Of a DNA stretch of 64,000 nt, positions 1 through 11,607 are shown piece by piece. The position numbers and the translations under genes are program-made. Under the pieces are notes generated by a model. That model saw only the letters and a list, made by a program, of their open reading frames with translations. It searched no databases and had not been told where the DNA came from. Positions within the stretch are counted from its first letter, which is position 1, and each line of letters begins with the position of its first letter. The stretch is from Ottelia alismoides (taxonomy: Eukaryota > Streptophyta > Magnoliopsida > Alismatales > Hydrocharitaceae): positions 434,001 to 498,000 of the forward strand of contig JAZKJV010008878.1 of assembly GCA_037367405.1 (NCBI GenBank), in the 5' to 3' direction.

Positions 1-2226
1 AGGGCACTTAAAGAATAGATGCTCAACGGACTCAATCGCCTCGTCGCACAGAAGACACCTATCAGAGATGGAGCCCAGAAGCCTAGCACGCCGGTCCCTC
101 GTCATCAACCTTTGTCTACGGAACAACCACAAGAAGAAACCAATCCGCTCGGGGAGCTTGAGAGCCCACAAAAAAGCACAATCACGAATCACGACCTCCG
201 AGCGAGACGACAGAGGCCTGCAGATCGCCCCGAACGCCTTCTTAACCGTGAAAGGTCCCGCACGCCATCCCCAGTGGTCCCTTCCCACCGTTGGACTCCC
301 CACATCCTTTATAACATCCAGCAACGCGGGAAAGTCTTCGAGTCTCTGGTCCGAGAAATTAGATGAGAAGGTGGGGAACCAATTACCATCCGACCAGCAA
401 GACGCAACCACTGCATTTTTATCATTCGCAAGAGCAAACAAGCGCGGGAATTGCGCGCATAAAGGCCCCCCCGTCCTGTCATCAGACCAGAAGGCGAAGG
501 ACTCACCATTGCTAAGAATCGGCCTAAACAGAGCGATATGTCTGGAGAAGACCTCCACCACCCCTTCCAAAACTGCATGGGGGAATCCACGCGAGCACCC
601 GGCCTCGGTGGCACCCCTCCTGTACCGTAAATTTTGCGCAGAACGGTGCAACATAAATCCTCCTCAGGGCCCCATATTCTGCTTGCCCACTTATGAAGCA
701 AGGCCTCGTTCATTTTATCCAACCTCTTGACTCCCAGTCCCCCCGCCTTCTTGTGCAGTGTAATTTCATCCCATTCAACAAGGTGAATGCCCCCTCGAGG
801 CCTCCCCGTGCTTGTCCCATAAGAATCTAGGCATAAGCTTCTCAAGACGATCACGAATTCCCTTAGGCAAATGGCGGTTGGATAAGTAGTACACAGGGAT
901 GGAGGAGAAAACCGCCTTTAGGAGGACCAAACACCCCCCCGATAGAATGGCCGATTTCCACCCGTCAATGTCGCCTCCACCTTCTCCACAACTCTGAGCC
1001 AATCCCACAGCCTCGTTCTTCCCACCATCAAAGGCATCCCCATATAGTCCATCGGCAGGGAGTTGCAGTCCGATCCAAAGGCCCGAGCACAAGCGCCGGC
1101 CTCATCCACCGAAAGGCTGAACGGGATGACCTTTGACTTATCAACATTCTTGAACAGACCTGACAATTCACTGAAGATGTCCAAGGCCACAGCCATGCCG
1201 GTGTCCTCCGCAACGCCCCCCTCAATAAAGAAGATAGTATCGTCTGCATATTGCAAAAGCGAGATCTGCGACCCATCTCTAGAGTAACCAGCCGAGAAAC
1301 CGCTATTAACCACAAGGAGAACAATGTGCGCCAAGACATCCGCGACAAGGACAAATAACAGAGGAGCAAGGGGGCACCCCTGACGCACGCCGCTACGAGG
1401 CTGGAACCATGATCGAGAAGGAAGACATTGTCACACAACGCCTCATCCAGGAAATCCATCTCTCCGGGAAACCTCTCCTCCGCAGAACCGACCATAGGAA
1501 CCTCCAGTCTAAGCTATCACAGGCCTTTGCAAAGTCTACTTTCCATAACACTCCCCGCTTATCCCTTCTCCTCCAGTCCGCAATGATCTTCGAGGTAAGC
1601 GTGAGGCAGTCCGAGATCTGCTTACCCTGAATAAACGCAGACTGCAGCGGGGAAATAACACTCTCCAGAACACGGCTCAACCGAATGGCGAAAACCTTCG
1701 CGATAATCAAATAGAGCGCGTTAGAAACAACAATGGGTCGAAAGTCCTCAATACGTTCGGCCGTCGAGGACGTAGGAGGGAGAATGATCAGAGATCTGTT
1801 AATCCTTTCGTAGCAAGCATTGCCCACACAGAACTTAGACAAGACCTCCAGAACATCATTGCCAACCAGATCCCAAAAGTCTTTGTAAAATGCCATCGGG
1901 AAGCCATCCGGACCCGGTGCCCCATCTGCATTCAAATCCCAAACCGCACCTTTAACCTCCTCCAAGGAAACATTCTGAGTCAGCATATCACACAAAGAGG
2001 ACGTCTAGGAAGTAGCCCCGAGTCCCGACCACCTCCAAATTCTCGGTATAGTCCTCGTCGAAAAATCCTTAAAGTGTTCGACAATAGCTTTCCCCATTTC
2101 TCTGTTACCATTCACGTGCACACCATTGATCGTAATCGACCTCAGGGCATTGGAACGCCGCCACCCACTAGCAATGCGATGGAAGAATGCCGTTTTAGCA
2201 TCCCCCTCCTCAAGCCAGGCATTTAT
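1..2226 (-). pseudogene. LINE-B: 5'-truncated non-LTR retrotransposon ORF2 (reverse transcriptase), degenerate
   Basis: Reading the minus strand from about 2226 down to 1, broken frames give in order: the linker after the endonuclease (DAKTAFFHRIASGWRR), the RT fingers (DGAPGPDGFPMAFYKDFW), RT block with KVDFAKACDSLDW, the RQGCPLAPLLF block, the catalytic YADD (1239-1250), thumb sequence (GGLGVKRLDKMNEALLHKW near 730), and the start of a C-terminal zf-RVT zinc-binding domain near 120-1. Such proteins nick the target and copy their own RNA there. No single frame spans the element: frameshifts near 850-1090 and 1390 and stops break it, so it is dead. The endonuclease end is missing and the 3' end lies left of the window. 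It sits in an intron of the antiporter gene, in antisense orientation. Confidence 0.85.
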
Positions 2227-2838
2227 TGATCTTTGCCTGCACCTGCGTGACCAAACACGCCACCCTGCACCTGCGTTACCAAGCATGCCAAAACATCGGC
2301 CGCAATGACAAAGAGAAGGGGGGCCATGGGGCACCCCTGCCTGATCCCCCGCTGAGGTTGGTAGTAGCCGTCGTCTGGGCGGCCATTTACAAGCACCGCC
2401 AAAGACGTCGTGATCACACAACGTTTCATCCAAGATATCCATAAGTCCGGGAACCCCCGCCTATGCATAGCTGCCCAAAGGAAATGTCAATCGAGAGTAT
2501 CATACGCTTTTGCAAAATCAACCTTCCAGAGCATAGCCTTTTTGCGCAAACGCTTCCAATCAGCAACAATCTCTGAAGCATCACCAAGCAATCCCCGATT
2601 TGCCTGCCCGGGATAAAAGCCGCTTGGAAGGGAGAGATAAAATTTGAAGAAGCCTACTAAGAGGGACAGCAAACACCTTTTCCACAATAAGGTATAAACC
2701 GTTGGAGAGAGCAATCGACCTGAAAGGCTGAAATCCTCAATGCGCTCAGCCGCACCATGCTTAGGAAGGAGCACAACCAGCGCCCGATTAATTTTGTCAA
2801 ACCCTGCGTTGCACAGACACATCTCCTGCACCACCTCT
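2227..2838 (-). pseudogene. LINE-A: second LINE RT fragment abutting LINE-B
   Basis: The minus strand from about 2838 to 2227 encodes a second, different RT copy: fragments near 2790-2600 (INRALVVLLPKHGAAERIEDF), then KVDFAKAYDTLD (2487-2525), RRGFPDLWISWMKRC and RQGCPMAPLLFVIAADVLA, stopping before the catalytic YADD block. Immediately after it, LINE-B begins at an earlier point of the same protein order. The two are therefore separate copies, either LINE-B inserted into LINE-A or two truncated copies side by side. Frameshifts and stops make it non-functional. Confidence 0.8.
2236..2290. repeat. 27-bp direct repeat at the LINE-A/LINE-B junction
   Basis: Positions 2236-2262 and 2264-2290 are two 27-base copies differing at 3 positions (g/t, a/g, c/t), placed exactly where LINE-A RT sequence stops and LINE-B begins. 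It could be a diverged local duplication made when LINE-B landed. Confidence 0.6.
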
Positions 2839-2944
2839 AAATCGAATTTGGTTGGGTGATGGGTGTCATTTTTGCAACCCAAATCGAATTCAACTCGAAT
2901 CGAATAACCCAAACCCACCCAAACCAGTCAAATACCCACCCCTA
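2839..2944. mobile_element. Possible hAT-like MITE fragment
   Basis: LINE-A coding similarity stops near 2838. The following AT/CCC-rich stretch ends at 2927-2945 with a block whose reverse complement starts CATAGGGGTGGGTATTTG, which resembles hAT terminal sequence as I know it. No matching second terminus or target duplication is visible, so this is a weak call. Confidence 0.35.
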
Positions 2945-3816
2945 TGTGTAAGGACAGTAGCTCGGAGAGCGAGGAAGCCTTGAAAGCTCTCACCACACTG
3001 GCCCACGTGTCAGCAGAACTAGAACTAGTAAAAACCCAGCTTTAACTATGTATTTAAATTTTACCACAACAATTAATGCAAAAGTCAAACGTATCTCATT
3101 CTCTTCCTTATTTTACTCTTTTCCACTTTTCACACATGCTCTTTCCTTATGTGGTTGTGCTGGCAAATTGCAACGCAAGTATAAAAATGTCGATGATGCT
3201 GACTTGACGAGATGGCTTGATGAGAAAAAGGTTTTGATCCAATGTTATAAATCACTATTTTAATTAATCTGATCCAAGTTTTTACTGATGGTGTTTTCAC
3301 ATAACCGACCTTGTATTAACCGTGTGGAAGTCAAAGGTGAGCTCCAAGGAGAGTTTCCCTGTTTCATATGTAAGGAATATTCTACTCGTTTTTATGCCTC
3401 ATGCATAAATTTACATGCTGCGTCTTAAAAAAAGCTGTAGCCTGCATGGCCTTCTGATTTTTTCCTTGTTTCTATTTACTGAGTGGATCCTAGCTTTCTG
3501 TTTTTTTTACATTATTTGTGGAGCACTGATCTCCCCGACAAGTGGTTTTACTTCAGATTTCTTTTGCAGGGAAAGGTATAAATGGTTTCGGCATTTTAAT
3601 GTTAATACCAATCTAGCATAGTGACTAGAAAAGAATGAATGGGTGTTTTCAAATACAACTAAATGTGTGCTTTTAATAAAAACAGTCCTTGTACTTTTCA
3701 AACAATGAAGAAAGCTATATGCGAAAGATGTTGCTTACTGGTTCAGTATGTTAATTCCCCATGCAAAAAGTTCTATTTACCAATGCAGTTTCTTAATATG
3801 AGATTCTTTCTTACAG
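2945..3816. other. Intron sequence of the antiporter gene, no feature recognised
   Basis: AT-rich sequence between the LINE remnants and the first visible antiporter exon. The short open frames here (for example 3048-3263) have no recognisable domain. I looked for the preceding antiporter exon and did not find it, so it must lie left of the window. Confidence 0.5.
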
Positions 3817-3897
3817 CTTTTTGAAATGGGTTTGGAGCTTTCTCTTGCACGTCTCAAAGCTCTTGCGAAGTTCGCCTTTGGGTTGGGACTCTCTCAG
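3817..3897 (+). CDS. KEA3: KEA3-like K+/H+ antiporter, internal exon 'a'
   Basis: This 81-base exon encodes 27 residues beginning LFEMGLELSLARLKAL and ending LGLSQ. It is bordered by a pyrimidine-rich acceptor (ttctttcttacag, ending 3816) and a GT donor (gtctgt from 3898), phase 0 at both ends. I recognise the sequence as part of the transmembrane CPA2 exchanger domain of plant KEA antiporters. EMGLELS rather than NIGLELS points to the KEA3 clade instead of KEA1/KEA2. In known plants KEA3 is a thylakoid-membrane K+/H+ antiporter that adjusts the proton gradient and photoprotection. The exon reads directly into exon b, 24.7 kb downstream, without a missing residue. Upstream exons with the transit peptide and first membrane helices are outside the window. 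Clade assignment is from memory. Confidence 0.87.
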
Positions 3898-4189
3898 GTC
3901 TGTGCAGACCCAACTAGTTGTTATAAAATATAAGCATTCCTCTATCTCTGCATAAGGTCAATTTACATCATTTCTGAGAAAAATAAATGTATTTCTCAGT
4001 TGCAGGAAGCATACATCTTAAAACCAACTGCAAAATGGGGGGGGGGGGGGTGGTGGCTGAAGCATTTGCTAGCTCATTCATGATTTCTAGACTCCCTTCA
4101 TGATTTTTGCACCATTGTAAATTGGACATTTTGTTCTACATACCCCATCTCCGATGTCATTTTCTAAGTTCAGCAAGGGGTCATATTAC

Positions 4190-5462
4190 AAGGAGGGCAG
4201 TAGAGGTGCGCACGGGGAGAGAGGGCTACCTTCCTCCTGAGGGCAAGGGGGTGGAGGTGGTTCGAAGAGTGTTTTGGAGGTTGGAGTTAGAGAGTGGTTG
4301 GGTCGACCATAGTGGCCATCTAGAGGCATCGAGCAGTGATGAGCATTTTTTGTCTTTCCTATGAAATGCTGGTTATTTTTCTGGAGATTACCGAGACCAT
4401 ATGGCATGCTTTTGGTGTGGGAAGGTGGGCGACTAGAGGGATTCATGCACATTATCTATGGTGTGGCGCGTCGAGGCTTGAAGTAGAAGGGGTATGGCGA
4501 ATTAGTGGGTGCTAATTTGGTTGTGCCTAGCGCATTGGAGGTTTGCTTGGTTATGGATGTGCCATAGGTGGAGAGCATGGGTTTTTGTAAGTTTGAACTT
4601 GGCACTCTGCACCTCAGCCCAGACATTGTTGATGACATACATCTAGGTGGCTTGATGATCTGTACATGTAGCTTGGCAAATGTGGAGGTTGTTAGGCTAT
4701 TGGTGCAGGAAAACATGATAGAGGTGGGTCGATGGAGGAGTCTACTAACGAGGGATGGTGCAAAAGCTACTCAATGGCCTTGTCATGTTTACGTGAGCGG
4801 TCTGCCACTCCAATATTGTGAATCATGGTTGGTAACTTTGATGTTGGAGTCTTTGAGGAGGGTGGTCGAGGTGCTAGGAGACATCATGCGATGGGGGTGA
4901 AGATGTTAACATGGTGCTATTGCTTGAAGAGAATGTGGACTCTTGCTCCTACTGAAGGTAAGGTGCAAGATGGGCAAAAGCTCCTTCGAGGTAGTGGTGT
5001 TTATGCTTGGTGCTAAGGTAATGATTGGGGTCGGTGTCATCTTTGGAGGTGGATTAACAAAAGAGGATGGTGCTTTGCTGAATATTATTTCTTAATAAAA
5101 GAGACATCTTATAGGGTTGCCAATTGACGATGTTTTTGTGCAGGTTGGGGAAATGCAATTGCTCCCTTGGGGGTTCTATTACTCAAGGAGGAAATAATTA
5201 TTGACACCCAACTCCCAGCGTAGTGGGTTCTTGAAACGGCCATTGTGCAAAGTCCCAAGATGGAAAAGATAATGGGACACATGGAGACCCTACTGGAAGG
5301 TTCTCTAGACATACTTTATGGGGGATGAGGTTAACTAACTCAGAAACCGCTAATGGTGTAGATCCTTTGGGGTTGATCAAACTACCTTGGAATCAAGTTT
5401 GGGTCGGTTATGGATCTCTTTTGGTAGCTCATTTGGGGGTGATGATCTCAAATACTATAAAG
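4190..5462 (+). pseudogene. LINE ORF1-like (nucleic-acid-binding) remnant
   Basis: Broken + frames contain a zinc-knuckle-like block near 4388-4425 (YRDHMACFWCGKVGD) resembling the CCHC motif of LINE ORF1 proteins, followed by ORF1-like sequence to about 5050. The stretch from 5050 to 5462 has no clear domain but runs up to the COP1 insertion, and 15982-16009 may be its continuation. Stops in every frame show it is dead. The call rests on one degenerate motif and on similarity in style to the LINE at 45493-47140. Confidence 0.45.
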
Positions 5463-5467
5463 ATTAT
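5463..5467. repeat. Target-site duplication ATTAT of COP1 (left copy)
   Basis: The five bases before the COP1 5' LTR are attat and recur exactly after its 3' LTR at 15977-15981, as expected for copia integration. Confidence 0.85.
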
Positions 5468-5612
5468 TGTAGAGACATATTTATGTATTCGTACTACATC
5501 CTTATTTTCTCATTCTTGTGTCTATCATATGTAATTTACCCATAGGTCTCTCCTCTATAAAAGAGAGCTTAGGGTTCATAGACATAAACAACTCTATTAT
5601 TTTTTCTCAATA
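5468..5612 (+). repeat. COP1 5' LTR
   Basis: This 145-bp LTR starts tgtagagacatatttatg and ends at ctcaata, next to the primer site. It contains an AT-rich promoter-like block near 5555-5565 (ctataaaag). It aligns with 15832-15976 along its full length with scattered substitutions. Confidence 0.85.
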
Positions 5613-5629
5613 TGTTATTAGAGTGGCGG
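5613..5629 (+). other. COP1 primer-binding site (degenerate)
   Basis: tgttattagagtggcgg follows the LTR directly. It matches the copia initiator Met-tRNA site seen at 10484 (tggtatcagagcgacgg) with several mutations. Confidence 0.75.
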
Positions 5630-6155
5630 TCTTAGGCTGAAGCTCTCGTACCTAAAATCCTAACCCTAGCCCCACCTTGATCGTCTCCGCACTGTCCAGC
5701 GGCCCACGCTATCCAGCGCCTCTGCACCCAGCCGCGACGTCACCGTCCAATGCCTCCGTCACCGCTCGACGGACCTCGCCCGTCAGCCACGCTGTCGCCT
5801 AGCGGCCAACGACCCTCGGCTGCATCGCACCGTCCGCCCAGCAGCACCAACCGCACCGCACGACTGCTTCAGCCGCTTCGCTCCACGACTCCCGTGTCGT
5901 CCCACACCACCTAACGACCCTACATCTCCCGTGTGCATGCCATGCACGCTTAGCGGCCTCGCGGCCTCCCCATGCGCGATCTACTTGCGTGCAGCGCCTC
6001 CGTGCACGGTGCGTCATCTAGCCTCTCCATCATCGACAAAGGTCCCTCCATGTATTTGATGTTTGGGTACATAAGTCTACATATGCACTCAAATCCACGT
6101 ATTGTATAGACATTCATATTAGTTTACAAAATCCCAATTCTCTACATCCGACAAT

Positions 6156-9100
6156 ATGTCAGAGAGAAAAGTGGATATACCTACCACATGCGCCTTCAGA
6201 GGTCGAACGCCTATTGTCAAGATGGACGGGACAAACTATGAGTTCTAGGCAATGCAGTTTATGAGTCTTATGAAGTCAAGCGGTAAGAAGCACATTCTTA
6301 CCGAGGAGGAGCCGGTTGATAAAACTGGGATCAATGCCTCATGGGAGGTTGATGATGCATATGCCAAAGTATGACTTTCAGGTACGTTGGCGATAGAGAT
6401 CGCCAATGATGTATTGCATCAACCCACCGCCAAGGCGATGTGGGATATCCTTGCGGCTGCTATTTCTCAAGAAAGGAATGAGACAAAGATTCTACAACTC
6501 CGGCATGATATTTTCACTATCAAGCAGAGTGAACGACCTCTTCATTCACTATATACATCCTTGCATGGAATATTCGAGAAGCTCCATAGTTTCATGCCCC
6601 TTACAACTACTCCGGAGCAACAGAAGACTTGTAGGAATGCCACCGTGGTGGGTGTATTCGTAGCGGCCCTAGACCCTGAGTATGAGGCTGCTCGTTCTTA
6701 GATTCTTGTCGATGCCACTATTCCTCCCATGGAGGAAGCCTTCCACCGGCTCAGCAGGATCAGTGTTCTATCTACTCTTGCTAGTCAGACTTCCTCAGCA
6801 ATGGCTGCCTCTCGAGGTCGAGGAGGCCCTTCTCAGTTTCGTGGACCTGGATCCCGTGGACGAGGAGGCCGTGTTCGTCAGTCGTGCACTTATTGCCACC
6901 ATCCTCGTCATATATAAGATATATGCTATTCCAAGCATGTATTTTCCGCTTCTGCACGAGTTGCTGAACATGTTGAACCCCCTGCAGCTTCTTCTTCGGA
7001 TCCGAGATTCGTTGATCTTGTAGCACGATTGAGGGGCATTATACCTCCCTCCAACTCAGCTTTTTCTTCATCGGCCCCTGGGAACCATTCAGATGTGGCT
7101 GCTTCAGCATCGTCTAGCACCTCAGGTAGCACTTCCGCACTTACTAGCTGTAGTGGAACTGATGTTATAGAATGGATCATGGACTCTGGTGGCTACACAT
7201 CACCTTTGTGGAGATAAAGGTCAACTCACAACTTACATACAGGTTCCCCCAGGACGGACTGTGATTATAGCTGATGGAACTCATTTCTCGATCACTAGAC
7301 AAGAGGAGATTAGCCTAACGCCATTTATGCGTCTACAGAATGTGCTTCATGCCCCTGGCTTTTCTATGAACTTGCTATATATTAGTCAGATTACAAAAGA
7401 TTTAAATTGTCGAGCTATTTTTGATCCATCTTCTCTTGCATTTCAGGACATCCTCACGGGCAAGGTGATTGGTTGTGACCGTGAGCAAGGCGGTCTCTAT
7501 CGTTTGGTTCGCACTCCTTATGCTAGTACTTTCTCCCAGTCTGCTGAACCCGTCTCTCCCTTTACATGGCACATACGCTTTGGTCATCTTTTACTCCAGA
7601 AGTTATGTCGCGTTCTACCTCAGATTTCTCCTCACTCGTCGTTTCAATGTGAGGCATGTCAGTTGGGAAAGCATCATCGGTCTACTTTCCCTAGTCATCA
7701 GAGTCGGTGCAGTAGCTCCATTTTTGAGTTCTTTCATATAGATATTTGGGGTCCTAGTCGTGTTCCTGATCATCAGGGACACATGTTTTATCTTGTTGCT
7801 GTTGATGATTTTTCTCGTTTGTCTTGTGTCTTTTAATTAAAGGATAAATCAGAGGCTGGAGATGTTATCAAGAAATTTATCAATGAAGTACATAATGTCT
7901 TCTTTTCGTCTGTTAAGTTTGTGCGTACTGATAATGCTTTGTTACTCTTTCTAAATATTTTTCTGCCCATGGTATTATTCATCAAACGTCCTTCCGTGCG
8001 TACTGATGTGCTTATACCTCCCAGCAAAATGGTATAGCGGAAAGGAAGCATCGTCACCTACTTGATATTAGCAGAACTCTTCTCATTCAGAGTCATGCCC
8101 CACATTCCTTCTGGGTAATGCTGTTCTTACAACATGTTATCTTGTCAATCGCTTGCCGTCATCGATCTTGGGTGAGAAAACTCCTTTTTCCCTTACATTT
8201 CCTGAGAAAGAATTGTTCTCCCTCCGTGTGTTTGGCTCGGTTGCCTTTGTCCACCAACTGTCTCCAGGTATTGACAAGCTCTCTCCTATGACAGTCAAGT
8301 GTGTTTTTGTTGGGTACTTCAGGACACAAAAGGGATACAAATGTTATGATCCATTGCGCAGGAAGTATTATGTTAGTGCTGATGTCACCTTCTTTGAATC
8401 TGTGATGTACTTTTCTCCTATAGGTAATCGTTTGACTTCCTCAAACATTGATGGTGAAATCTGTATGCCACCGCCATCTTCAAACTCGCCACATTGACTC
8501 CTTCACCACCTTCTCCATCACCATTACCTTCTCCTATACTACCGAGTTCCATCATCCCTGTCCCACTGTTACCACACCATTATACACATCGCCTTGCTAC
8601 TGCTCATGGTCACCGCTCATCCTTCCTATTGCGCTTCGGAAGTAGAAGCATAACTGTGCTTCTTATCCTTTGGCATCCTAGGTCTCATTTGAGCGCTTGA
8701 CTGGTGGTTTCAAGCAATTTGCTACTGCGTTATCTGCTGTGGACATTCCATAAAATTATCAAGAGGCTCTGAAAGATAGTCGGTGGCAGTCGGCCATGGA
8801 AGAAGAGATGGCGGCATTGCAGTCATGTGATACATGGAGTCTGGTGGATGCTCCTGCCGGGGCCTCTATTGTCAGTTGCAAGTAGGTGTTTACTGTTAAA
8901 AACCGTACAAATGGGAGTCTAGATCGGTAGAAAGCTAGACTTGTTGCTTGTGGATTTGCTCAAACATATGGCATAGACTATCTAGACACATTCGCTCCTA
9001 TGTCTCGTCATTCTACTCAGTGGATTCTTCTCTCTGTTGCGGTGGTACGTGACTGGTCTCTTTTTTAGCTTGATGTTAAGAATGCCTTTTTGTATGGGGA

Positions 9101-10200
9101 TCTACAAGAGGAAGTTTATATGCAGCAGCCTCCCGATTTTTCTGCTGAGGGGGAGTGTCTGAAGGTTTGTAGACTTCATAAGGCAATATATGACCTCAAA
9201 CATGTCCTAGGGCATGGTTTCAGAAGCTCTCGGACTTAATTGAGAAGCATGGATTTAAAAGGTCAAATGCGGATCATTCATTGTTTGTACAAAGAACCCC
9301 TAGAGGCACAATGGTTATTATGGTTTATGTTGATGATATATTGTTCACTGGTGATGACATGCATGGAAAAAAAAGGGCAAAAGATTTTCCGAGACAACAG
9401 TTTGTTACCAAGGACCTTGGCACCTTACGATACTTCTTGGGCCTAGAGTTTGCTAGGAATTAACAAGGTCTTGTGATGACACAACGGAAGTATGTGACAT
9501 ATATGCTAGCTGAGACAGGAATGATTGGATGTCGGCCGGCCACCACTCTTATGGATCCTGACATGAGGCTATATGATGATGATACATAAGAAGTGGACAA
9601 GAAACGATGCAGAGAAATAGTTGGGAAGCTTCTTTATGTTACTATAATCAGACCAGATATCTCATTTGCTGTTAGTTGGGTGAGCCAGTTCATGGAACAA
9701 CTTCGACAGGTATACATGGATGCTGTATATATGATTTTGAGATACCTAAGTCTTCCCCAGGTACATGCTTATTATTCAGAAAGGGGGGCACTTACTGTTT
9801 CTGCATGCGCTGATGCTGATTATGCTGGATCTCCAAAGGATAGGAAGTCCACTTCGAGCTTTGCAATTTTTGTTGGTAGCTCTCTTGTTTCTTGACGGAG
9901 TAAGAAACAAACTGTTGTAGCAAGATCCAGTACCGAGTATGAATATAGAGCTATGGCACAAGCAAGTACAAAAATGATGTGGGTTCGTGCTGTACTAGCA
10001 GATTTACATATAGATCTACCTGTTCCTAAGCAATTACAATGTGATAACCAAGCAACCCTATTCATTGCAAACAATCCGGCGTTTCATGAGAGAACCAAGC
10101 ATATTGAAGTAGACTGTCACTACACGAGGGACATGATTCAGAAAGGACTTATTTTTACTTCTCACGTCAGCTCAGGGGATTAAACTGCAGACATTTTCAC
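6156..10200 (+). pseudogene. COP1 gag-pol, degenerate
   Basis: Starting at ATG 6156, broken frames carry copia Gag (6210-6700), an RNA-binding basic region (6790-6880), a damaged zinc knuckle near 6890-6915, protease remnant near 7170-7200 (WIMDSG), integrase zinc domain and core (7560-8100, FHIDIWGPSR and CQLGKHHRS), reverse transcriptase (8880-9460, YVDDILFTG at 9327-9353) and RNase H (9800-10200). The last codons lie beyond the nested insertion at 15752-15825. In-frame stops (for example 6247-6249, 6700-6702 and 7834-7836) and frameshifts abolish translation. Such polyproteins package and copy the element RNA and integrate the DNA copy. Confidence 0.88.
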
Positions 10201-10325
10201 TAAGGTTGTGTTTGGTATGCGGGTTTAGGTGGGTTAAGCTGGTAGCAGGTAACCCACTTTTGGGTTTTGGTGTTTGGATAGAGGGTTAAATTGGGGGTGG
10301 GTTAGAAGTGGATTTATTGTGATAT

Positions 10326-10330
10326 GATTG
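10326..10330. repeat. Target-site duplication GATTG of COP2 (left copy)
   Basis: gattg precedes the COP2 5' LTR and recurs exactly at 15494-15498 after the 3' LTR. Confidence 0.9.
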
Positions 10331-10483
10331 TGTTGACGTATATGTTGACGCACAGACTACTTTGTATTTCTTTGTTATTTTATTTTCTTGTTAGTCTTCT
10401 TGTGTAATTTACCCATAGGCTACTCTCCTATATAAGAGAGCCTAGGGCTGAGGAATAGAATAACTTATTCGCGTTTCCCAACA
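10331..10483 (+). promoter_or_regulatory. COP2 5' LTR with promoter
   Basis: It starts TGTTGACGTATA and ends TTTCCCAACA. A TATA box (tatataag, 10429-10436) is well placed to drive the element RNA. The first 12 bases are followed by a near-copy (TGTTGACGCACA, 10343-10354), a terminal duplication absent from the COP8 LTR. Confidence 0.93.
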
Positions 10484-10500
10484 TGGTATCAGAGCGACGG
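10484..10500 (+). other. COP2 primer-binding site
   Basis: tggtatcagagcgacgg directly follows the LTR; TGGTATCAGAGC is the usual initiator Met-tRNA complement of plant copia elements. Confidence 0.92.
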
Positions 10501-11040
10501 TCCTAGACCGGAGTTCCTGGAACCATAACCCTAACCCTACCCGCCGGCCCTCTCTCTCTCTCCTCTTCTCTCCGCAGATCGGCGCCGCCCCTTCCCCAGG
10601 CGCACATCTCCAGCGCCTTCTCAGGCGCACCAAGGTGGATCTGCGGCGGGATCTCCAGCATCCTCTCCGATCCAGGCGCATCGGCGCGCACCACGCACAT
10701 CAGCGCCCATAGGCGCACATCGGCGCGCATAAGTGCACCAGGCACATCAGCGCACCAGGCGCATCAACGCGCATCTGTGCACATCAGTGCACATCAGCGC
10801 ACACAGGCGCACATCGGCGCACATAGGCGCATACTCCAGGCGCACATCCAGCCGCGCATTGACGCACATCCAGTGCGTCAAGTCTGGTAGCTAGCGTGCG
10901 TGTACACGTTTTTCAACCCTAAGCCCCAGATAATCAACATGGGATTAGTTGCTTGAAGTCTACACATGCAACTAATCCCGTCTATGTCTTTGTAGACGAG
11001 TATTATCCATTGCAGTTCGCTCCAGTCTTCCGTATCCAGT
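10501..11040 (+). other. COP2 leader with GCGCAY-rich repeats
   Basis: This untranslated leader is GC-rich and, from about 10600 to 10880, carries many irregular copies of GGCGCACATC/GGCGCATA. A similar GCGCA-rich leader is present in COP5 on the opposite strand (37850-38060). It may hold RNA packaging or translation signals; that function is inference. Confidence 0.7.
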
Positions 11041-11607
11041 ATGTCAGAAAGCAAGGCAGATATCCCGTCCATGGGCGCATTTCGTGGTCCAGCGCCCATT
11101 GTCAAGATGGATGGTACGAACTATGAACTGTGGGCAATGCAGTTCATGAGTATGATGAAGTCTACGGGCAAGAAACATATTCTCACAGAGCCCGAGCCTG
11201 CAGAGAAGACTGGAGTTCATGCCTCATGGGAGGCAGACGACGCATATGCCAAGGTGTGGCTGTCTGGTACATTGGCTATTGAAATCGCCAATGATATTCT
11301 CCATCAACCCACAACCAAAGACATGTGGGACATCCTTGCTGCGACTTATTCTCAGGCAAAGAATGAGACGAAGATTCTGCAACTACAGCATGATATATTC
11401 ACCATAAAGCAGAATGGACGCCCGTTACATTCCCTCTATACATCTTTGAGGGGAATGTTTGAGAAGCTTCACAGCTTCATGCCTCTTACCGCCACACCCG
11501 AGCAGCAGAAATTATACAGGAATGCAACAATGGTGGGCGTGTTTCTCGCAGCACTGGACTCAACTAGGCGCAGATGCCACAGGAGAGGAGATGCTTGTCC
11601 AACGTGA
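11041..11607 (+). CDS. COP2 Gag, N-terminal part, ended by a stop inside an aberrant insert
   Basis: The frame starts MSESKADIPSMGAFRGP and follows the copia Gag capsid domain of COP8 almost residue for residue for about 170 codons (YELWAMQFMSMMKSTGKKH, IANDILHQPTTKDMWDI, FTIKQNGRPLHSLYTSL). It then diverges at 11562 in a foreign-looking stretch and stops at TGA 11605-11607. The downstream frame is the same one, so the break is a multiple-of-three insertion containing a stop. The first ATG fits the start seen in COP1 and COP5. Capsid function of the truncated product is doubtful. Confidence 0.85.
   Translation: MSESKADIPSMGAFRGPAPIVKMDGTNYELWAMQFMSMMKSTGKKHILTEPEPAEKTGVHASWEADDAYAKVWLSGTLAIEIANDILHQPTTKDMWDILAATYSQAKNETKILQLQHDIFTIKQNGRPLHSLYTSLRGMFEKLHSFMPLTATPEQQKLYRNATMVGVFLAALDSTRRRCHRRGDACPT

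Noticed and set aside
3048..3263. Open frame ending KNVDDADLTRWLDEKK as an upstream antiporter exon
   Set aside because: It does not resemble the KEA3 text expected before exon a and has no convincing splice borders.
10484..10500. Primer-site sequences (also 18600 and 57327) as tRNA genes
   Set aside because: Only the 3'-end complement of initiator tRNA is present, with no cloverleaf, and each sits just inside an LTR.
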